Positions 5,489 through 11,236 of a stretch of 11,236 bases of DNA are shown here, in pieces. The notes beneath the pieces were generated by a model. It was not told the DNA's origin. It searched no databases and was given only the letters and a program-made list of their open reading frames with translations. Made by a program: the position numbers and the translations under genes. The stretch is from an uncultured Christensenella sp. (GTDB taxonomy: Bacteria > Bacillota > Clostridia > Christensenellales > UBA1242). Location: positions 1 to 11,236 of the forward strand of contig CAJKWP010000043.1 in NCBI GenBank assembly GCA_905203645.1. The letters are read 5' to 3'. The stretch's first letter is position 1, and every line of letters starts with the position of its first letter.

Positions 5489-7903
5489 TCAAACAATGAA
5501 ATTTATTATTTTTTCAGGTACAAAAATAACTTTTTTGATATTGTCAAAGTCAATTTGAACTTTTCCGTCGGCTTTGATTTTTTCAAGCAAGTCGTCTTTT
5601 GAAATTTTGCGGTCAACCATTATTGTGCCTTTAAGTTTGCCATTGACTTGAATTGGATACTCTATTTCATTTTTTGTCAATTTGCTTTCATCAAATTTTG
5701 GCCATGTTGAATCCAAAATGTCAGTTTTGAATACGTTTTCATAAATTTCGCTTGTAATATGTGGTGCAAGTGGATTAAGCACAATCAAGAACTGTCTGAG
5801 TTCTTCTTTTGTAATAAATCCGTCCTCTTTGATTTTTTTAAGGAAAATCATACAAGCCGAAATAGCGGTGTTGAGTTTGAGATTTTCATAATCTTCACCC
5901 GCTTTTTTGATAAGTTGATTGAGTTCAACTTCATGCTCTGGGCTTATTTGGTCACCTTTAATTATTTCCGGCAATTTCCAAACTTTGTCCAAAAAGTTTA
6001 CAATGCCTTCAATTCCTGCAAATGTCCATTGGCAATTATCTTCGTATCCAGCCAAAAAGTGAACGTGCATACGAGCAACATCTGCACCATACTTGTCGAT
6101 AACTTCAAGTGGTGAAACACCATTTTTGGAAGACTTGCTCATTTTTTTGCCTTCGTCATCCAAAATAAGTCCACTGCCCATTTTTCTTACAAATGGGTCA
6201 CGAGTTGGAACAGCACCAATCTCGTACAAAAAGTTTTGCCAAAAGAATGCGTACAAAACGTGACGGGTTATGTGTTCGGTTCCGCCCGTGTAGCAATCCA
6301 CACTTCCCCAATATTTGAGTTTTTCAAAGTCTGCCAATTTTTTGTCGTTGTGTGGGTCGCAATATCTGAGCCAATACCATGACGAACCCGCCCAGTTTGG
6401 CATGGTGTCAGTTTCGCGCTTTGCCATTTTGCCACATTTTGGGCAAGTGCAATTTACAAAACTTTCAATCTTTGAAAGTGGTGAATCGCCCTTTGCATTT
6501 GGCAAATAATCATTTGTTTCGGGCAAAACAAGTGGCAAGTCCTTTTCGTCAAGCGGAACAATTCCGCAGGTTTCGCAGAATACGATTGGGAAAGGTTCAC
6601 CCCAATATCTTTGCCTGTTAAACGACCAGTCTTGCATTTTGTAATTGATTTGTTTTTTGCCATAGCCTTTTTCAATGACCATTTCGGCAATTTTTTTCTT
6701 TGCTTCTTTTACTGGCATTCCATCAAATTGTGCAGAGTTGAGCATTTTGCTGTTCTTTTCCAAATATTCGGCTTTTTCAACTGCACATTTGGATACATCC
6801 CCTTGGATAACTTGAATCATAGGGATATCAAACATTTGAGCAAACTCAAAGTCCCTTTGGTCATGGGTTGGAACAGCCATAACTGCCCCTGTGCCATAGT
6901 TATTCAAAACAAAGTCGGCAATGTATATTGGAACTTTTTTGTTTGTAACGGGATTGATTGCATAAATGCCGTCGAGTTTGCATCCAGATTTGTCTTTTTG
7001 CTTGCTTATACGGTCAAATTCACTTTTCAAAGTTGTTTGTTTTTGATAATCTTGAACCTTATCAAAGTTTGTTATGTGATTTTTGAGTTTTTCGACCATG
7101 TCGTGTTCAGGTGCCAACACAACAAAAGTTACGCCGTAAACTGTTTCGATACAGGTTGTGTATATTTTGAGTTCGTCAAGTTTGTTGTCATTTTGGTCAA
7201 CCACATCAAGTTTAAGTTCAATTCCTTCACTTTTGCCAATCCAGTTACGTTGTGCTTCCTTCAAATTTTCTGCCATTTGAATTCTGTCAACGTTTTCCAA
7301 AAGTTTTTCGGAATATTCTTTCATTTTCAAAAACCAAACGTCACGATTGACTTGAACAACGTCACTTCCACAGCGGTCACACTTTCCGCCTTGACTGTCT
7401 TCATTTGAAAGCACAGTTTGACAATTTGGACAAAAGTTTACGTATCCTTTTTGTTTGTAAGCTTTGCCATTTTTGTAAAGTTGCAAAAAAATCCATTGAG
7501 TCCACTTGTAATAATCTGCATCACTTGTGCAAATTGTTCGTGACCAATCAAACGAAAGACCAACCTTTTTGGCTTGTTCCAGTGCGTTTTTCATGCCATT
7601 TGACACAAATTCGCGTGGGTTTATTCCCCTTTTTATTGCTGCGTTTTCGGCTGGCAAACCAAAACTGTCGCCGCCAATAGGAAACAGCACATTGTATCCA
7701 CAAAACCTTTTGTATCTTGCCAAAGCGTCAGCAGGAACAGTGCCCTTCAAATGCCCCAAATGCAAGTTTCCACTTATATTGAAAAATTCGTACAATACAT
7801 AAAATTTTGGCTTTGTTGGATGAAAGTCCACTGCTTTCAATCTTGGGTCATCCGCCCATTTATCTTGCCATTTTTTCTCGATAGTTTTAAAATCGTAAGT
7901 CAT
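5489..7903 (-). CDS. leuS: Leucyl-tRNA synthetase (class I), atypical active-site motifs
   Basis: 804 aa, full bacterial length. It charges tRNA-Leu with leucine in the cytoplasm. Domains in order: Rossmann fold with HLGH at 48-51; zinc module CPNC 158-161 and CDRC 175-178; CP1 editing domain about 225-415 with GTGAVMAVPTHDQRD (337-351; D348 is the amine-binding aspartate); second zinc motif CETC 443-446 with C487/C490; KMSKS 587-591; anticodon-binding helices near LNPLAPH 709-715; and a C-terminal domain with IQVNGKLKG (751-759). The start is the ATG 7 nt after GGAG; an ATG two codons earlier is too close to that site. Odd points: the leucine-pocket motif, usually FPYPSG, reads FFNISG (40-45); GWDAFGLPAE reads GGDSFGLPAE; the editing threonine-rich loop, usually TTRPDT, reads TTCIET (249-254). 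It has its own promoter and terminator, and no T-box leader is visible. Identity is certain at family level; whether it is the cell's only LeuRS is unknown. Confidence 0.94.
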   Translation of the reverse strand: MTYDFKTIEKKWQDKWADDPRLKAVDFHPTKPKFYVLYEFFNISGNLHLGHLKGTVPADALARYKRFCGYNVLFPIGGDSFGLPAENAAIKRGINPREFVSNGMKNALEQAKKVGLSFDWSRTICTSDADYYKWTQWIFLQLYKNGKAYKQKGYVNFCPNCQTVLSNEDSQGGKCDRCGSDVVQVNRDVWFLKMKEYSEKLLENVDRIQMAENLKEAQRNWIGKSEGIELKLDVVDQNDNKLDELKIYTTCIETVYGVTFVVLAPEHDMVEKLKNHITNFDKVQDYQKQTTLKSEFDRISKQKDKSGCKLDGIYAINPVTNKKVPIYIADFVLNNYGTGAVMAVPTHDQRDFEFAQMFDIPMIQVIQGDVSKCAVEKAEYLEKNSKMLNSAQFDGMPVKEAKKKIAEMVIEKGYGKKQINYKMQDWSFNRQRYWGEPFPIVFCETCGIVPLDEKDLPLVLPETNDYLPNAKGDSPLSKIESFVNCTCPKCGKMAKRETDTMPNWAGSSWYWLRYCDPHNDKKLADFEKLKYWGSVDCYTGGTEHITRHVLYAFFWQNFLYEIGAVPTRDPFVRKMGSGLILDDEGKKMSKSSKNGVSPLEVIDKYGADVARMHVHFLAGYEDNCQWTFAGIEGIVNFLDKVWKLPEIIKGDQISPEHEVELNQLIKKAGEDYENLKLNTAISACMIFLKKIKEDGFITKEELRQFLIVLNPLAPHITSEIYENVFKTDILDSTWPKFDESKLTKNEIEYPIQVNGKLKGTIMVDRKISKDDLLEKIKADGKVQIDFDNIKKVIFVPEKIINFIV

Positions 7904-7910
7904 ACACATA

Positions 7911-7914
7911 CTCC
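7911..7914 (-). promoter_or_regulatory. Ribosome binding site deciding the leuS start
   Basis: GGAG on the minus strand, 7 nt before the ATG at 7903. The alternative ATG at 7909 would sit only one base from it, and still earlier starts would lie upstream of the likely transcription start near 7916. The resulting leader is very short, with the ribosome binding site almost at the 5' end of the RNA. Confidence 0.7.
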
Positions 7915-7922
7915 ATGAGCCG

Positions 7923-7952
7923 ATTATATCACAAATCGCCAAAACATTTCAA
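7923..7952 (-). promoter_or_regulatory. leuS promoter with extended -10
   Basis: On the minus strand: TTGAAA (7952-7947), 18-nt spacer, then TATAAT (7928-7923) preceded by TGA, which makes a TGn extended -10. It lies between the terminator of the upstream gene and leuS. The predicted leader of about 13 nt leaves no room for a T-box or other riboswitch. Confidence 0.75.
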
Positions 7953-7984
7953 ATATTTTAAGAACAAACTTTTTGTTGTAAAAC

Positions 7985-8009
7985 AGAAAAACGGAACAAA
8001 ATTCCGTTT
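7985..8009 (-). terminator. Terminator overlapping the stop codon of the zinc-ribbon protein gene
   Basis: Perfect 8-bp stem AAACGGAA/TTCCGTTT (7989-7996 and 8002-8009) with a 5-nt loop, followed on the minus strand by a T-tract (CCGTTTTTCTG). The stem overlaps two bases of the TAA stop at 8008-8010, so there is essentially no 3' untranslated region before it. Confidence 0.8.
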
Positions 8010-9147
8010 AATTTTTGTCGTCACAAAAGCATTTCCCACACTTGCGACATTTGAAAAAACCACACTTTGAACATTTTGCCGAAGATTTGTACCAATCCTC
8101 ATCAATAGGCGTTCCACAATTCCAACAGTGATTTACGTATCTGAAACTATTTTTTGAAAAATGTGAAGTATTTTGTGATTTTTCTTCAACTTTGCTTGCA
8201 AGATCGTTTGGCAAACAAAGGCTTGCTTTTCTTGCGTCGGTCAACCAAAAATTTTCAAGATGCAAGTTGTAAATATATACAAGGTTTTGCGTTCTTTGCT
8301 TTGTTGCAAATGTCGCTTGCGTACTTTTGATGCAATAATCTTTTTCTTTTTCAAGGTCGTCGACTTCAATTTTTGTCGGAATGTACGCTTTTGTTTCTTT
8401 TGAATTATAAAAGATAGTTTTATTCAGATACCTTTCTCTGAAAAATTCAAAATCAATTTTTGTTGGTTTGTCAGGATAGTTATCATAAGCGCCATATCCT
8501 TTAAATCCCCAAATACTTTCTTTTGAAAGAAAATTTTTCCCCTTCAAAAAAGGTAATACTATTTTTTCAACTATTTCATACTCTTGTGGATAAAAAGCAT
8601 CTTTGATAGCTTGCGGATACAATTTTTCCAACACTGATTTCAAATCATTATTGTACTTTTCAACAATATTATCCACAAGTTGAACTTTTACAAGTTTTTG
8701 AAAGATTTTTACGTAATTATTATACTTTTTCAAATCTTCAAACTTGTAAAACCTGCTGTCGCAAAAATCTTTTTTTGTTTGATTTATGGCATCGCATTTC
8801 AATTTTTCAAAGTCTATTTGTTGATAAAAATCTTTCCAATCGTCGAAATCTTCAAATTTTGTAACATCAATATCAAACATTGACATATAAAGATCTTTCA
8901 TATCTTCAAACAATTCAAGTTTTGTGTTTTTGAAGTATCCCAAATCAATGCCGCGTATCGATAAAAATACACATATTGGCAAAATAGCACAAAGCAAAAA
9001 TACAAGTACATACACAAGCCAATTTGGGCAATTTGCAACACAAATTGCAAACACGGCAATCGAACATACACAAATCGCTGCAAATATTGTTGCCAGTATT
9101 TTGTTTGCAAGGATATATTTTTTGAATTTTTGCTCTACTTTATCCAT
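8008..9147 (-). CDS. Unrecognised two-helix membrane protein with C-terminal zinc ribbons
   Basis: 379 aa; I do not recognise the family. The N-terminus is basic (MDKVEQKFKKY) and is followed by two hydrophobic helices at about 17-39 and 42-64 with a short connecting loop (ANCPNW). That suggests a hairpin in the membrane with both ends in the cytoplasm. Residues 75-330 are soluble, mixed charged and aromatic, with acidic stretches such as FEDFDDWKDF (98-107). The C-terminus has eight cysteines: C341, C344, C359 and C362 fit a classical zinc ribbon (CWNC...CSKC), and C367, C370, C373 and C375 a second closely packed site. The start ATG has AGGGA 8 nt upstream. It has its own extended -10 promoter and a terminator at its stop, so it looks monocistronic; neighbours metG and leuS give no functional hint. 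A role in sensing, scaffolding or nucleic-acid binding at the membrane is possible but unsupported. Confidence 0.8.
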   Translation of the reverse strand: MDKVEQKFKKYILANKILATIFAAICVCSIAVFAICVANCPNWLVYVLVFLLCAILPICVFLSIRGIDLGYFKNTKLELFEDMKDLYMSMFDIDVTKFEDFDDWKDFYQQIDFEKLKCDAINQTKKDFCDSRFYKFEDLKKYNNYVKIFQKLVKVQLVDNIVEKYNNDLKSVLEKLYPQAIKDAFYPQEYEIVEKIVLPFLKGKNFLSKESIWGFKGYGAYDNYPDKPTKIDFEFFRERYLNKTIFYNSKETKAYIPTKIEVDDLEKEKDYCIKSTQATFATKQRTQNLVYIYNLHLENFWLTDARKASLCLPNDLASKVEEKSQNTSHFSKNSFRYVNHCWNCGTPIDEDWYKSSAKCSKCGFFKCRKCGKCFCDDKN

Positions 9148-9190
9148 TTTTATTTTCCCTATATCTATAACTTATTTTTTATTGCTTTTT

Positions 9191-9199
9191 ATTATAGCA
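9191..9199 (-). promoter_or_regulatory. Extended -10 promoter of the zinc-ribbon membrane protein gene
   Basis: The minus strand reads TGCTATAAT (9199-9191), a perfect extended -10. The -35 region is weak: TTTACA lies at a 15-nt spacing and AATTTA at 17 nt. Transcription would start near 9184 and leave a leader of about 37 nt. Confidence 0.65.
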
Positions 9200-9230
9200 C
9201 AATATTAACAGTGTAAATTATTTTTTTTGC

Positions 9231-9264
9231 AAAAAAAACTCACCTTAAACGTTTAGGTGAGTTT
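9231..9264 (-). terminator. Strong terminator on the minus strand, probably for metG
   Basis: 10-bp perfect stem AAACTCACCT (9236-9245) with AGGTGAGTTT (9255-9264). The intervening TAAACGTTT is largely self-complementary. On the minus strand it is followed by eight T residues (9238-9231); the plus-strand side has only a weak T-tract. It sits 249 nt after the metG stop, which is far. The plus-strand ORF lies in that gap, so metG readthrough RNA would be antisense to it. Confidence 0.8.
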
Positions 9265-9331
9265 ATTTGGGACTGAGTGACAAGTACTAGGTGAATTTTC
9301 TTTATTATTTTTTGAAATATCGCAAGTTATT

Positions 9332-9360
9332 TTGTCATTGATGTAAAAATGTGGTATTTT
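9332..9360 (+). promoter_or_regulatory. Possible promoter for the small plus-strand ORF
   Basis: TTGTCA (9332-9337), 17-nt spacer, TATTTT (9355-9360), ending 17 nt before the ATG. The -35 differs from consensus at one position and the -10 at two. In such AT-rich DNA this could arise by chance, but its position ahead of a good ribosome binding site supports it. Confidence 0.4.
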
Positions 9361-9377
9361 TGAAACAAGGAGCAATT

Positions 9378-9491
9378 ATGGTTACAGTTGAAAGTATTGT
9401 TGAGGGGTTTGAAATATTTAAGCCACAAAAAAAGAACGGCTTTGTAGAATTGAACTTGCCACTCGTTTTAAAAATGAACAATCAATGTTAG
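9378..9491 (+). pseudogene. Small ORF, probably a gene remnant, possibly frameshifted
   Basis: A 37-codon plus-strand ORF begins MVTVESIVEGFEIF and ends LKMNNQC. AAGGAG lies 5 nt before its ATG (9367-9372) and a candidate promoter upstream. The reading frame contains A AAA AAG (9428-9434) in the register of a -1 slippery heptamer. A -1 shift there leads into another open frame, ERLCRIELATRFKN..., which stays open to a TGA at 9602-9604 and would give a 75-aa product. The tail beyond 9514 is antisense to metG, so only the part up to about there looks natural. I do not recognise the protein. It may be the start of a gene cut off when the metG region arrived, a decayed gene, or a real small protein. 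It converges on metG. Confidence 0.4.
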
Positions 9492-9513
9492 TTTCTCTCA
9501 CCAAATTAAATTT

Positions 9514-11172
9514 TTATGATTTGTTTAACATAAAGGGATCTTCCGAGCCTTTTCCTAAGTCAATGTTTGCAACGTCCAACCTTTCAAACATCATTGGAAC
9601 TTGATTTAATATTTTGTTAGCGTCGTAAACCACAGGTTCCCAGTTTGTCACTTCTTTTATTCCCAATAATTTTTTAATAATTTCTGCATGTTTTGGCAGA
9701 ATTGGTTCATAAAGATTAGCCATGTTAGCAATCATATATATACAATTTGAAGTCACTTTATTAAATTCTTTTAAGTCTGTTTTTGCCAAAACCCAAGGGG
9801 TTGTTTGATCATAATATCTATTTGCGAATTGAATATAATTATACAATCTTGTCATTGCCGCTTTCAACTCACCTTTAGTAATTAAATTGCCCACTTCTTG
9901 ATATGTTGCAGCAACTTCATTCTCAATTTTTTCATCTAATTCCAATTTAGGCAATTTGCCCTCAAATTTTTTGCTTAAAAATGCCAAATTTCTGTTAACA
10001 AAGTTACCATAACCACCAACTAAATGTTTGTTGTGTATTGCAACGAAATCTTCAAAGCTAAATATCGAATCTTTTTTCTCTGGATTATTAAATGTAAAGT
10101 AATATCTTATTGAATCTGGATCAAAATTTTCAATCAAAGAATTAACAGTAACTAAATTTCCCTTACTCTTTGACATTTTTTCATTATTCATATTTATATA
10201 TTCACAGGAAATTATCATTTCTGGCTTTGAAATTGAATCATCTATTGCAGATAACAAAGCTGGCAATATAACAGTGTGAAAGACTATATTATCTTTACCA
10301 TGAACATAATAAGATACAGTATTCTTGCTTCTTATAAACTCGTGAAAATCAATATCTTGTTTCTTTGCAGCCTCTGTACCAGCTGAAAGGTATCCAATTA
10401 CAGCCTCAATCCAAACGTAAACTTTTTTATCTTCAAATCCTTCAAATGGTACATCTATTCCCCAAGATAATTGTCGTGTAATACTTCTGTCTCTCAAGCC
10501 TTCTTCAATGTATTTGTAAGTTTCATTTACTGCCGTCTGCCTCCAATTGTCTTTATATCTCTCAAAATATTCTTTTACGTTATCTGTAAGTTGAGATAAT
10601 TTGAAATACAAATGAGTGTTATCTCTTAAAGTGGTGTTCGTACCACAAATCTTACATTTTTTCTCTTTTAAAGAGTCTGGAGTTAATGCCGTCAAACATT
10701 TATCGCACTGATCGCCATCCGCAATACTCCCACAAATTGGACATATACCAACTATTTCTCGATCTGACACAAATTTATCGCAACAAGGGCAATAATCTTC
10801 TTTTTCAGATTTGGAATAAAATAGGTCCTTTTTAGCAATTCCTAACAAACATTTTTTAACATAATTTTTATGATAATCTTGCATTGTATTAGTGTACAAA
10901 TCATAACTAAAATACAAATCCTCAAAATTTTTCACAAATTCTTTGTGGTAATGAGTTGCAATTTGCTTTGGATCTATACCCAATTTTTCAGCACGCAAAG
11001 TTATAGGTGTTCCATGACAATCAGAGCCTGAAACATATATTATTTTATTACCCTTTTTTCTAAAGTATCTAGCAATTATATCACCAGGCAAGAGCGCAGC
11101 CAAATGCCCAACATGAAGGGAATTATTGGCATAAGGCCAAGCTCCTCCTATAAAAATGTTTTTTCTTTCCAT
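9514..11172 (-). CDS. metG: Methionyl-tRNA synthetase, AWPYAN / double zinc-knuckle class
   Basis: 552 aa; charges initiator and elongator tRNA-Met with methionine. The N-terminal Rossmann fold opens with GGAWPYANNSLHVGH (9-23, HVGH at 20-23). The connective domain carries four CxxC pairs (C128/C131, C144/C147, C156/C159, C173/C176), the two-knuckle form. VYVWIEAVIGY (251-261) supplies the methionine-pocket tryptophan W254, and KMSKS is at 332-336. A helical anticodon-binding domain follows (about 375-540). The protein ends there, lacking the C-terminal EMAP-type tRNA-binding domain of B. subtilis-type MetRS. The start is the ATG 4 nt after GGAGG (11177-11181); a longer frame would begin inside the promoter. 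It uses TTA/CTA leucine and GCT alanine codons more freely than the sampled parts of leuS, which hints at separate origin. Whether it is the sole or a second MetRS cannot be told here. Confidence 0.95.
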   Translation of the reverse strand: MERKNIFIGGAWPYANNSLHVGHLAALLPGDIIARYFRKKGNKIIYVSGSDCHGTPITLRAEKLGIDPKQIATHYHKEFVKNFEDLYFSYDLYTNTMQDYHKNYVKKCLLGIAKKDLFYSKSEKEDYCPCCDKFVSDREIVGICPICGSIADGDQCDKCLTALTPDSLKEKKCKICGTNTTLRDNTHLYFKLSQLTDNVKEYFERYKDNWRQTAVNETYKYIEEGLRDRSITRQLSWGIDVPFEGFEDKKVYVWIEAVIGYLSAGTEAAKKQDIDFHEFIRSKNTVSYYVHGKDNIVFHTVILPALLSAIDDSISKPEMIISCEYINMNNEKMSKSKGNLVTVNSLIENFDPDSIRYYFTFNNPEKKDSIFSFEDFVAIHNKHLVGGYGNFVNRNLAFLSKKFEGKLPKLELDEKIENEVAATYQEVGNLITKGELKAAMTRLYNYIQFANRYYDQTTPWVLAKTDLKEFNKVTSNCIYMIANMANLYEPILPKHAEIIKKLLGIKEVTNWEPVVYDANKILNQVPMMFERLDVANIDLGKGSEDPFMLNKS

Positions 11173-11191
11173 TTTTCCTCCATAATGTCTC

Positions 11192-11220
11192 ATTATAATA
11201 TTTAAGAACAATACTGTCAA
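11192..11220 (-). promoter_or_regulatory. Perfect-consensus promoter of metG
   Basis: On the minus strand TTGACA (11220-11215) and TATAAT (11197-11192) are separated by exactly 17 nt. Transcription should start near 11185, leaving a leader of about 12 nt that contains little more than the GGAGG ribosome binding site. This implies strong expression without a T-box or S-box leader. Confidence 0.88.
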
Positions 11221-11236
11221 CGTTATGGTTTATAAA

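Larger units (their letters stand above)
9265..9513. other. Gene-poor gap between metG and its terminator
   Basis: These 249 bp hold no minus-strand gene. On the plus strand they contain a plausible promoter, ribosome binding site and short ORF, annotated separately. No tRNA, CRISPR repeat or insertion-sequence ends were seen. Confidence 0.6.

Noticed and set aside
6611..7408. Long plus-strand open frame of about 265 codons opposite leuS
   Set aside because: It lies wholly antisense to a clear LeuRS, has low-complexity Phe/Cys/His-rich content typical of reversed AT-rich coding DNA, and shows no family motif.
7904..7984. T-box or other riboswitch ahead of leuS
   Set aside because: Only about 13 nt of leader is expected after the TATAAT at 7923-7928, and no T-box core (GGGTGGNACC-like) is present.
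7929..8117. Minus-strand open frame overlapping the end of the zinc-ribbon gene
   Set aside because: It is an out-of-frame shadow of the zinc-ribbon gene's 3' end and runs through its terminator.
9255..9299. Repeated AGGTGA-TTT near 9255 and 9290 as a possible transposon end
   Set aside because: The match is only about ten bases, and the first copy is explained by the terminator stem; there is no inverted partner or target duplication.
11173..11220. Longer metG start adding 16 residues
   Set aside because: The extra codons would overlap the -35/-10 promoter and the strong GGAGG site; the shorter start fits the family N-terminus.

Overview
The window looks like a chromosomal stretch from a low-GC, Gram-positive (Bacillota, probably clostridial) bacterium. 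The signs are strong GGAGG-type ribosome binding sites, near-consensus sigma-A promoters, rho-independent terminators with T-tracts, a CadC-like metal sensor, and a surface protein with InlB-type repeats and a C-terminal membrane anchor. The lineage is an inference; there is no rRNA or tRNA to check it. All six substantial genes lie on the minus strand, so transcription runs from the right end to the left. The only plus-strand candidate is a short, probably decayed ORF near 9.4 kb.

From left to right: (1) 47-2704 encodes an exported SGNH/GDSL hydrolase carrying InlB-type repeats and a C-terminal membrane anchor. (2) 2871-5262 is a two-gene metal-resistance operon. An ArsR/SmtB-family sensor is translationally coupled (17-nt overlap) to a P1B-2 Zn/Cd/Pb-exporting ATPase. 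One operator fills the spacer of a TTGACA/TATAAT promoter and a second covers the start of the transcript. (3) 5489-7903 is leucyl-tRNA synthetase, with unusual changes in its leucine-binding and editing motifs. (4) 8008-9147 is an unrecognised protein with two membrane helices and eight cysteines in a C-terminal zinc-ribbon region. (5) 9265-9513 is a gene-poor gap holding a small plus-strand ORF with its own promoter and ribosome binding site. It contains an A AAA AAG heptamer that could join it by a -1 shift to a second open frame. (6) 9514-11172 is methionyl-tRNA synthetase of the AWPYAN / four-CxxC class, under a perfect-consensus promoter with no room for a T-box leader.

Apart from the sensor/pump pair, the genes look monocistronic: nearly every one has its own promoter and its own terminator. 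The sensor/pump pair should work as a self-regulated detoxification switch: metal binding releases the repressor, and the pump then exports the metal. The two tRNA synthetases are not co-transcribed. The metG-like gene uses TTA leucine and GCT alanine codons that the sampled parts of leuS avoid. The surface-protein gene is richer in NCG codons. The window may therefore be a mosaic of regions with different histories.

I see no complete undescribed system. The best candidates for novelty are the atypical LeuRS, the possible frameshifting ORF at 9378, the membrane/zinc-ribbon protein, and the NGE replacement for TGE in the metal pump.
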